Source: RYN-230 sp963770545
GTDB lineage: Bacteria > Actinomycetota > Actinomycetes > Streptosporangiales > Streptosporangiaceae
Assembly: GCA_963770545.1 (NCBI GenBank)
Contig: CAVYQF010000031.1
Coordinates: forward strand, 124,001-188,000
DNA: 64,000 nt
Reading direction: 5' to 3'
Shown one piece after another: positions 54,031-61,097 of the stretch. The notes beneath the pieces were generated by a model. It had not been told where the DNA came from, ran no database searches, and saw nothing but the letters and a program-made list of their open reading frames with translations. The translations under genes and the position numbers were made by a program. Numbering within the stretch: the stretch's first letter is position 1; the number at the start of each line of letters is the position of its first letter.

Positions 54031-55317
54031 ATGCTCCAGCTCAGACAAGCGCCGCTGCTCAGCGGCGGGCCTGGCCAGGGATGGCGGTCACCGGTAACCA
54101 TCCCTCGCCTGTGGCTGGCCGCGATCTTCGCTGCCTGCGCGCTGTTTGCTGCGGGAATGGGCGTCTTCAGCTCGGATTCACTGCATCGGCTGTGGGGGCT
54201 GTTCGCTGCGGTTGCTTATGTGCTGGCCGCCGGGGTGGTGCTGGCCTGGAAATCGTCGCGGTCGGTGGATCTGGCCCTGGTCCTGGGGATTGGCGGCGCG
54301 CTGATCGCGCCGCTCGCCCTGCTGGCCGACGAGGGCCGGTGGCAGCCCGAGGTGGCCGTGATCGCCCGGGGGGCCCGGCTGCTGCTCCAGCACGGCTCCC
54401 CCTACGAGAGCCAGGCTGTGATCACGGCCTCGCACGATCCCAACATCTACAATCCGTACCTGCCCGTGATGGCGATCTTCGGCCTGCCTCGCGCGCTGTT
54501 TGGCCCGGGAATCATCACCGATCCGCGGATCTGGTTCACGATCGGCTTCGTGGCGGTGTTCGCGGCCGCGCTGGCGGCGGCGGGAGCCCGGGACGTGCTG
54601 CGCTGGACCATCCTCGTCACCGCGACCCCGGTCATCGCGTTCTCGCTGACTGTAGGCGGGACCGACGTCCCGGTGCTGGCCCTGCTCTGCCTCGGCCTGG
54701 CGCTGTTGTGGCGCCGTCCGCAGCCGGTGCTGGCCGGGCTGGTGCTGGGCGTGGCCGCGGCCACGAAGGCGACCGCGTGGCCCGCGCTGATCGTCGCCGC
54801 GACCATGCTCACGGTGCGGGACGGCAGGCGCGCGGCCAGCCGGTTCCTGCTGGCCTCGATCGCAGCCGCGGCCGTCATCATCGCGCCGGTCGCAGCGGTC
54901 TGGCCCCACTCCCTGGTGGAGAACACGATCCTTTTCCCGCTCGGGCTGGCCAAGGTCAAGTCGCGAGCGGTCAGCCCGTTGCCCGGCCACCTGCTGGCGG
55001 ACACCGGCCCGGTCGGCCACACGATCGCGGTGGGCCTGCTCTGCCTGGCTGGCCTGGGTGTGCTGGTCTCACTGGTGGTCCGCCCGCCGCGGAACGTTCC
55101 CTCGGCAACCTGGCGGCTCATCATCGGCCTGGTCCTCATGTTCGTACTGGCGCCGGCGACCAGGTTCGGTTATTTCATGTACCCCCTGGGCCTGTGGGCC
55201 TGGCTGATCGTGTCTCAGCTCGGGGTCCGGCGCCTGCTGCCCTCGGGTCGTCCGGATGACGAGACCCCCGGGGGGCGACCTCCGTCGGGCGGGGTGGCCC
55301 AGCCCAGCACCGCTTAG
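54031..55317 (+). CDS. Polytopic membrane glycosyltransferase, GT87-like
   Basis: A 428-residue protein with about ten helices, like the GT-C polyprenyl-phosphate-sugar transferases of family GT87 (DUF2029). ATG 54031 has GTGGAGG ten bases upstream and begins MLQLRQAPLLSGG. GSPYESQAVITASHDPNIYNPYLPVMAIFGLPRALFG fits the acidic extracellular loop of this class, and GVAAATKATAWPALIV the later helices. Mycobacterial relatives transfer mannose or arabinose from decaprenyl phosphate donors. The sugar is unknown. It follows the DUF5941-like gene closely and is convergent with the LCP gene. Confidence 0.8.
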   Translation: MLQLRQAPLLSGGPGQGWRSPVTIPRLWLAAIFAACALFAAGMGVFSSDSLHRLWGLFAAVAYVLAAGVVLAWKSSRSVDLALVLGIGGALIAPLALLADEGRWQPEVAVIARGARLLLQHGSPYESQAVITASHDPNIYNPYLPVMAIFGLPRALFGPGIITDPRIWFTIGFVAVFAAALAAAGARDVLRWTILVTATPVIAFSLTVGGTDVPVLALLCLGLALLWRRPQPVLAGLVLGVAAATKATAWPALIVAATMLTVRDGRRAASRFLLASIAAAAVIIAPVAAVWPHSLVENTILFPLGLAKVKSRAVSPLPGHLLADTGPVGHTIAVGLLCLAGLGVLVSLVVRPPRNVPSATWRLIIGLVLMFVLAPATRFGYFMYPLGLWAWLIVSQLGVRRLLPSGRPDDETPGGRPPSGGVAQPSTA

Positions 55318-55389
55318 CGCCGCTCCTGGAGCACCCGTTTCGCGAGGTCACCCGTTCGGCTCCGTCCCGCTAAGGCACCCCGTCCGGGT

Positions 55390-55427
55390 CCAGCGGCCCG
55401 CGCCCTGCTTCCGGGCCACGCCGCTGG
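55390..55427. terminator. Hairpin between the GT87-like and LCP genes
   Basis: CCAGCGG (55390-55396) pairs with CCGCTGG (55421-55427), and GCCCG (55396-55400) with CGGGC (55412-55416). It sits in the convergent gap and probably ends transcription from both sides. Confidence 0.6.
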
Positions 55428-55429
55428 GC

Positions 55430-57115
55430 TCAGCCCCCCGGCAGCGCGTTGTCCGGGCCGGCGAACGCCGCCGAGTCCTTGCAGATGTTGGCGTTGGCCG
55501 TGATACCGCCGTAGCTCTTAGCCAGGTTGCTGAGCGTCTTGGCGGACCCCGTGCCCGTCCTCCTGCCAGTGCTCAGGCCGTGATAGTTCGATCCGAGGAT
55601 GAGGGTGACAGACCCGGCGCCCAGCGCGGTGTCTTTCTGCGTAACGGCCGAGCCAAGCGCGGCCTTGAGCGTGTTGACCTCGGGAAGCTGGGCCGCGGAG
55701 GAGTACTGGATCGTCGTGCTCGTGTAGCTGTAATTGGCCGCCGGGCCGGTACCGGTCACGATGAAGCCCTTGGCGGCCAGCGCGGTGGCAGCCGAGCCCG
55801 CCGCCCCATTCACCCCTGACCCGTTCAGCACCTGGACGCTGACCTTGGCCGGGCTGACCGTGGGCTTCGAGGTTGCGGTCGCCGCCGCCTTGGCCTTGCC
55901 GTTGCCCTTGGCCGAGGTGGGCAGCTCGCGGTCGGCCTCGATGGCGCGGAACATCTGGTCCGATTGCGGCTGCTCCCAGGACAGTTCGGCGGTGGGATCC
56001 CCGACGTACGGCACCACCGGCACGGTGACCAACTGCACCGAACTCGAGCTCAGGCTCTTCATGCTGTTTGCGATGCGCAGCATGGTGGACAGGTCCAGGC
56101 CGCTGTCGGTGGTCAGGGACTTCGCCACATCGCGGACCACGTTGAAGATCCGGCTGGGCTGCCTGAGCAGGTTGGTCGCCTTCAGCTTCTGCATGACCGC
56201 GGCCAGGAAATACTGCTGGCGCTGGATGCGCTGGGTGTCCGAGCCCTCGCCGATGTTCTCCCGCAGCCGGACGAAGGCGAGCGCCTGCGCCCCGTTGACC
56301 ACCCGCTTTCCTGCCGCGAGGCGCAACCGGGCCTGGGGGTTGTTGATGGCGAACGGCAGGCAGACCGGCACTCCGCCGACGTCGTTGACGATCGACTGGA
56401 AGCCGGCGAAGTTCACTTCCACGAAGTGCTGGATGCGGATGCCGGTCTCCTGCTCCAGCGTCTTCCACAGGCACGGCGCACCGCCGGCGGAGAAGGTGGC
56501 GTTGAGCCGCTCGACCTCCCCGGGCTGCGCGCTCTGGCCAGGATGTCCCTGCTGGTCGTTCGAGCAGGCTAGGACGGGGACCATCGAGTCACGCGGGAAG
56601 CTGATGATGTCAGCACGGGTATGCCCGGGAGCGATGTGCAGCAACATCGAGGTGTCCGAGCGCGCGCCCAGGACGTCGGACCCGAACTTGCGCCCGAGGC
56701 CCTGACGCGAGTCTGAGCCGATGATGAGGATGTTCAGGCCCGCGGTGTACGGCGGCCGCTTGCCCAGCATTGCGGCGGTGACGTTCTCCCGGTGGATGCT
56801 GCCGAGCACCCCGCGGTACTTTGCGTACACCGCCAATGAGGTGGCCACCACCGCGAACATTACGACGATGGCCGCCCCGCCCAGCAGCGCGTGCCGGCTG
56901 GGCCGCCGCCAGCGCGGCCCGCCTCCGGCCGCTGCGCCGCCGCCAGCGCGGCCCGCCCCTGGATCTGGATCCTCGTCGGGCTCAGGGGCGTACAGGGCTA
57001 GCTCCCAGTCCGTGTCCCCGCCGGAGCCCAGGCCTGTCGCCCGCGGCGGACCGGGCGCAGGCCCGGACACTGAGATACCGCCCCCGGGCTCGTCCATGTC
57101 GTTGTAGCGGGTCAT
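55430..57115 (-). CDS. LytR-CpsA-Psr wall polymer ligase with LytR C-terminal domain
   Basis: A 561-residue membrane-anchored protein. ATG 57115 (MTRYNDMDEPGGG) is chosen. A cytoplasmic Pro/Gly-rich segment is followed by one helix (about 75-96, HALLGGAAIVVMFAVVATSL). The extracytoplasmic LCP domain has NILIIGSDSRQGLGRKFGSDVLGARSDTSMLLH, FPRDSMVPV, the conserved NATFSAGGAPCLWKTLE and LAFVRLRENIGEGSDTQRIQRQQYFLAAV. The final 160 residues include the LytR_C domain (VSVQVLNGSGVNGAAGSAAT). LCP enzymes attach arabinogalactan or teichoic-type polymers to peptidoglycan. It stands between two membrane glycosyltransferases. Confidence 0.9.
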   Translation of the reverse strand: MTRYNDMDEPGGGISVSGPAPGPPRATGLGSGGDTDWELALYAPEPDEDPDPGAGRAGGGAAAGGGPRWRRPSRHALLGGAAIVVMFAVVATSLAVYAKYRGVLGSIHRENVTAAMLGKRPPYTAGLNILIIGSDSRQGLGRKFGSDVLGARSDTSMLLHIAPGHTRADIISFPRDSMVPVLACSNDQQGHPGQSAQPGEVERLNATFSAGGAPCLWKTLEQETGIRIQHFVEVNFAGFQSIVNDVGGVPVCLPFAINNPQARLRLAAGKRVVNGAQALAFVRLRENIGEGSDTQRIQRQQYFLAAVMQKLKATNLLRQPSRIFNVVRDVAKSLTTDSGLDLSTMLRIANSMKSLSSSSVQLVTVPVVPYVGDPTAELSWEQPQSDQMFRAIEADRELPTSAKGNGKAKAAATATSKPTVSPAKVSVQVLNGSGVNGAAGSAATALAAKGFIVTGTGPAANYSYTSTTIQYSSAAQLPEVNTLKAALGSAVTQKDTALGAGSVTLILGSNYHGLSTGRRTGTGSAKTLSNLAKSYGGITANANICKDSAAFAGPDNALPGG

Positions 57116-57238
57116 CGCTCCTCGTGGCGTGGGGCCGCGGCTCGCGCGGGGTGCGGGGGGTATGGCGTCCATTGTTCACCGAACCGCTACCGCATGTGGC
57201 GTCAATGGGATGAATCGGTCACCGTGGCTTCCTCGGCA

Positions 57239-59545
57239 ATGTCGGTGTCCCCGCCTAGAGTGGAACCCGTGCATCCGGGAGCCCGCCAGGCCGGCCCAGC
57301 GGCTGAGAGCGGCGAGCCTGCCGCCACGGTAAGGCTGGGACGCCGGGTGCCCTGGGCCTGGTGGTGGTTCAACCAGGTCACAGTGCTGCCGGTGCTGCTG
57401 GCCATGGCCTGGCTGATCCCCGGCACGGCCCTGCTGATGGCGGGCAGGCTGCGGCCTGCCCCGCTGGTACTGATCTCGGCGCCGCTGGCCGTCATCCTGA
57501 TCGCCGCCGTAGGCCGCCGGGTGCCTGGACAGCGGCTGATCACGGCGCCCGGCGGCGGCCAGCGCGGCCGGGCCGCGGCCGCCTGGACAGGCTGGCTGGG
57601 CCTGGCGGGCACGATCGTGGTGGCGGCCGGCTTCGGGGCCTGGCAGATCCGGCTCAATTCGCCACAGATCATCGTGACCCGCCAGCCGGGAGCGCTGTTC
57701 CAGGTGGCGTACTGGATCGCGGGGCACGGCTCGCTGCCGATCGGGGAATCCCTGCGAGACTTCGGCGGGGCGCATCCGGGGCTCACCTTCGCCAGCACCG
57801 GCCTGGCCGCCACCCACGGCGGCCTGGCCCCGCAGTTCGCGCCGGGGCTGGCGATCGTCACAGCCGGTGGCTGGTGGATCCATGGCATGACCACGGCCGC
57901 GCTGGTCAGCCCGGTGCTCGGAGCCCTGGCGGTGCTCACCTTCGGTGGCCTCGCCGGACGGCTGGCCGGCCCGCAGTGGGCCCCGCCCGCCGCCGTGGTC
58001 CTGGCCGTCACCCTGCCCCAGCAGTACACGAGCCGGTCGGCCTTCGCCGAGCCCCTCGCGCAACTGCTGCTGCTCGGCGCGCTGTGCCTGGTGGCCGACT
58101 CGCTCACGATCCGCTCCGGCCGGACCTGGGTCGGCAACTACCAGGGATGGCTGCGCTGGCCCGGATGGCTGTCGCCGAGCAGGGCTGCGGCGGCGCTCGG
58201 GGGGCTGGCCCTGGGGCTGGCCGCCCTGGCCGCCCCCAGCGTGCTTCCCGACCTGATTCCCGTCATCCCCTTGGTCGGCCTGCTGGCCGCGGCTCAGCGT
58301 CCCCAGGCGCTGCCGCTGGGGCTGGCCGTGCTCACCGGAGCCGGGTACGCTGTCGCGGCCACCTGGATCACGGCGCCGCCCGCGCTGGCCGCCCCCGGCT
58401 TCCCCGTCCGGCAGGCCAGCCTGATCGCGACGGTGGTCGCGGTGGTGACCGTGGCCGCGATGGCGGTCGCGGCCTGGCCGCCCACCCGGACCCGGGCTGG
58501 CCGGCTGGTTCCCCGCTTGCTGCGCTGGCGGCTGCCGGAGGTGGCCGCAGGGCTGGTGGTGGCGGCATTGATCGCCTTCCTGATCCGGCCGTCGGTGCAG
58601 ACTGCGCACTGGGACCCCGGCGCGGGCACCACCGGGTACGTCGGCGCGCTCCAGAAATTGCTGGGCCTCCCGGCCCAGCCCACGCGCTCGTACGCGGAGG
58701 ACAGCCTGTACTGGGTCATCTGGTACCTGGGGATCCCCGCGCTGCTTCTGGCGGGGTTCGGAATGGCCTTGCTCGTGCGCCGCTGCGTGCGCGCCCTGCT
58801 TCGGTGGGCCGACGCCGATGGTGCGGCCCGGGCCTGGGGCCTGCCGCTGGTGATCTTCGCCTGGACCACGCTGATCGTGCTCTGGGATCCGCACACCACC
58901 CCCGACCAGCCGTGGGCGAGCCGGGTCCTGGTGCCACTGGTGCTGCCCGGTCTCATCCTGTGCGCGGTCTGGGTCGCGGCATGGCTGGATCGCCGGGCGA
59001 GGGAGCGCGGCGCCGGGCTGACGGCGGTGTCCCTGGCGGCGGCGTTCTTCGTTCTGGCCATGCTGGTGCCGACCGCTCTGACCACGCTGGGTATCACGCT
59101 CGGCCAGAGCCCGTCGGGGCATTCAGGGCCGCAGGCCACCGGGCTGGGCGTGACCCGGACCGGCGCGGGTCAGACGGCCGCCGTCCAGGAACTGTGCGGC
59201 GCGATGAGCGCGCGGATGTCCGTGGTGATCCTCGACCGGGTGGCCGCGGGCGAGTTCGCCCAGGTCATCCGCGGGATGTGTGGCGTCCCGGCCGGGGTGA
59301 TGGCCGGGGCCCCGCCAGCGCAGGTCCAGGCGGTGATCCGGGGCATCGCGGGCGCCGGCCGGGAGGCTGTCCTGGTGGCCACCCGGGTGTCCGAACTCAC
59401 CCCGTACGGGGCGACCCCGCGCCGGGCGGTGCACCTGGTCACCACGCAGGACGCGCACGACCTGACCCAGCCACCAACGGCCCCGTGGCCGATCACCTAC
59501 CAGTTGTGGATGTCGGCTCAGAGCACGTCGATACCGGGCGCGTAG
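57239..59545 (+). CDS. Large polytopic membrane protein, GT-C glycosyltransferase-like
   Basis: A 768-residue protein from ATG 57239 (ATG 57194 and a GTG near 57270 are alternatives; none has a clear ribosome binding site). About 13 helices are followed by a C-terminal extracytoplasmic domain of about 140 residues with two cysteines (ELCGAMSARMSVVILD, RGMCGVPAGV). The first periplasmic loop has FQVAYWIAGHGSLPIGESLRDFGGAHPGLTFASTG, like the acidic loop of GT39/PMT-type enzymes, but a DE motif is not certain. It is divergent from the LCP gene, which suggests a shared role in wall polymer building. The donor and acceptor are unknown. Confidence 0.72.
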   Translation: MSVSPPRVEPVHPGARQAGPAAESGEPAATVRLGRRVPWAWWWFNQVTVLPVLLAMAWLIPGTALLMAGRLRPAPLVLISAPLAVILIAAVGRRVPGQRLITAPGGGQRGRAAAAWTGWLGLAGTIVVAAGFGAWQIRLNSPQIIVTRQPGALFQVAYWIAGHGSLPIGESLRDFGGAHPGLTFASTGLAATHGGLAPQFAPGLAIVTAGGWWIHGMTTAALVSPVLGALAVLTFGGLAGRLAGPQWAPPAAVVLAVTLPQQYTSRSAFAEPLAQLLLLGALCLVADSLTIRSGRTWVGNYQGWLRWPGWLSPSRAAAALGGLALGLAALAAPSVLPDLIPVIPLVGLLAAAQRPQALPLGLAVLTGAGYAVAATWITAPPALAAPGFPVRQASLIATVVAVVTVAAMAVAAWPPTRTRAGRLVPRLLRWRLPEVAAGLVVAALIAFLIRPSVQTAHWDPGAGTTGYVGALQKLLGLPAQPTRSYAEDSLYWVIWYLGIPALLLAGFGMALLVRRCVRALLRWADADGAARAWGLPLVIFAWTTLIVLWDPHTTPDQPWASRVLVPLVLPGLILCAVWVAAWLDRRARERGAGLTAVSLAAAFFVLAMLVPTALTTLGITLGQSPSGHSGPQATGLGVTRTGAGQTAAVQELCGAMSARMSVVILDRVAAGEFAQVIRGMCGVPAGVMAGAPPAQVQAVIRGIAGAGREAVLVATRVSELTPYGATPRRAVHLVTTQDAHDLTQPPTAPWPITYQLWMSAQSTSIPGA

Positions 59546-59612
59546 GCGGCCCGCCGTCCGGCTCATCCCGGACTCCGTAGGCACTCCGGGCATGCTGGCC
59601 CCACCTCCTGAC

Positions 59613-59626
59613 CGAACGCATGTTCG
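59613..59626. promoter_or_regulatory. lexA box: LexA (SOS) box CGAACGCATGTTCG
   Basis: This 14-mer matches the actinobacterial and Bacillus LexA consensus CGAACRNRYGTTYG at every position. It lies in the spacer after the large membrane glycosyltransferase and 243 bases before the GTG of the next gene. It predicts damage-inducible transcription toward the wall-hydrolase locus. Confidence 0.75.
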
Positions 59627-59652
59627 AATCGAATGCGACTTCACATCAGCAT

Positions 59653-59666
59653 CGCACATGTGTTCT
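59653..59666. promoter_or_regulatory. Second, imperfect LexA box CGCACATGTGTTCT
   Basis: Twelve of 14 positions fit CGAACRNRYGTTYG (mismatches at the third and last base). It lies 40 bases from the perfect box, a spacing that would allow cooperative binding of two dimers. Confidence 0.5.
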
Positions 59667-59714
59667 AATGGCCGCCAGGCCTCAGCCAGACCGGGCTAAG
59701 GCTGCCACGGGGGC

Positions 59715-59778
59715 AGCTGAGAGTCCGGCGCAGTTGTGTCCGCTGCCAGCGGCCACGGCCGTGCCGTCGCTCTCAGCT
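59715..59778. ncRNA. Structured leader region, 9-bp closing stem
   Basis: AGCTGAGAG (59715-59723) pairs exactly with CTCTCAGCT (59770-59778). Inside are smaller hairpins such as CCGCT/AGCGG and GGCC/GGCC. The element lies about 90 bases before the gene at 59869, where a cis-regulatory RNA would be. c-di-AMP (ydaO) riboswitches precede wall hydrolase genes in actinobacteria, but I do not see their conserved cores, so the class is open. Confidence 0.4.
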
Positions 59779-59868
59779 ACCCGACGATCACTGACCTGAT
59801 GGGCGGATCCGGGCTGGCCATGAGCACCCGGGATTGGCCCGGTACGGCCGCACGCTAGAGGTGAAACA

Positions 59869-60987
59869 GTGACGACACACTTCGAAGACATAATCCGCCA
59901 AAATAGCCAGCGGCTTGCCGACCTGAAGAAAACCACTGAGGGCCTGCAACGGGAACTCTCCGAAGCCCGGGTATCGCTGGAACGTCAGATGAGCCGGTCT
60001 CCTCAGGGCCAGGGTCTCATGCAGGACCAGCTACCCGATCTCTACCTGGGACCTCCCGAGGATTCGCTTACAGGACCCGATTCTGACCCCATGACAGGGC
60101 ATTACGGGGCAGACACCCAGGTCTACTACTCGGCTGATGAACCGCCTTTCGTGGGAGAAGGGCCGCCTTATGACACCGGGGAACAGGCGGACTCAGCCGA
60201 TGTCCCGGACCCGACCGTGGGGATCGTCAATCATGGGCGCCAGAGCGCATACCGGCGCGGGCTGTCCCGGCGCAGCATGATTGCGATCGCGGGGGCCGGG
60301 ATCGCGTTGGCCACCGTGCTGGCCGTCATCATCAGCAGTGGCGGAGCCTCATGGCCTTCCAGTGTGGCCACCGTGCAGGCGGAGATAGCCAAGGCCTGCC
60401 AGAACCCCGACGTGGTCTCGGAGCCCGGACAGGTCAACTTCGCCTGCGCGAAGGCCACCCGCCAAGTGCTCTGGGTCTTCGCGTTGCTGACCAGCGGCAA
60501 CAATGCACGGTTTGAGGACACCAAGACCGGCCGGCAGGGTCTGGAGCCCATTACGCCCGGCCAGGGCGGCGAGGTCGCAGCCTCGCTGAACCTGCACCAT
60601 CCTTACGACCCCGCCAATCCCATCGACAGCATCGCGGTGGCGGCCCGCGCCATCAACGACATCATCGGCGGGGCGACCCTGACCGGAACCGACGGCAATC
60701 CGGTGGTCCAGTCGGGCCTGGAAGGCCATTCCAGGAACTGCCTGCGCTACACCGGCTCCGGACTGGTTACGTCCCGCGAAGGATTCCCGGACTTGTGCAC
60801 GCACCGGATAACCAGCACGGCGGGCCAGGCTGCCCTGGTGGCCGACGTATACCGGAAATGGATCGTGGGCGCGTCCACAGGGGCCGCACATGACGCAGCT
60901 GTACTGTTCGCCAACTCAGGGAATCCCGGTGATCCCCAGGTGCAGGCCATTCTTAAGCAGCTAGACCATGAGACGCTGGCCGCCTGA
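59869..60987 (+). CDS. Single-pass membrane protein with extracytoplasmic domain, unknown family
   Basis: A 372-residue protein from GTG 59869 (ribosome binding site AGAGGTG). Residues 1-45 form a coiled coil (RQNSQRLADLKKTTEGLQRE, SEARVSLERQ). Residues 46-125 are acidic and disordered, rich in Pro, Asp and Tyr. A helix spans about 137-157 (MIAIAGAGIALATVLAVIIS) after a basic RRGLSRRS. The outer domain (160-372) has cysteines in KACQNPDV, NFACAKAT, RNCLRYTG and PDLCTHRI, probably two disulfides. The topology suggests a cytoplasmic sensor or scaffold and an outer domain. It begins the wall-hydrolase locus behind the LexA boxes. Confidence 0.75.
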   Translation: MTTHFEDIIRQNSQRLADLKKTTEGLQRELSEARVSLERQMSRSPQGQGLMQDQLPDLYLGPPEDSLTGPDSDPMTGHYGADTQVYYSADEPPFVGEGPPYDTGEQADSADVPDPTVGIVNHGRQSAYRRGLSRRSMIAIAGAGIALATVLAVIISSGGASWPSSVATVQAEIAKACQNPDVVSEPGQVNFACAKATRQVLWVFALLTSGNNARFEDTKTGRQGLEPITPGQGGEVAASLNLHHPYDPANPIDSIAVAARAINDIIGGATLTGTDGNPVVQSGLEGHSRNCLRYTGSGLVTSREGFPDLCTHRITSTAGQAALVADVYRKWIVGASTGAAHDAAVLFANSGNPGDPQVQAILKQLDHETLAA

Positions 60988-61097
60988 TATGGGTGCGTTG
61001 CTTGTGGTGCCGTCCCCATTAACTGCGGTTGGATCCGGGGTCCTTTTACCAGCACCACCCGCCCGTTCTGCGGGGACCAACTATTCGCAGGGAAGAG

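Noticed and set aside
57176..59122. 648-residue minus-strand frame opposite the large membrane protein
   Set aside because: The plus strand encodes a hydrophobic protein with clear helices; the opposite frame is Gln/Arg/Gly/His-rich and unrecognisable.
59546..59868. ydaO c-di-AMP riboswitch
   Set aside because: The position fits, but I could not align the conserved core sequences; only a general structured leader is claimed.
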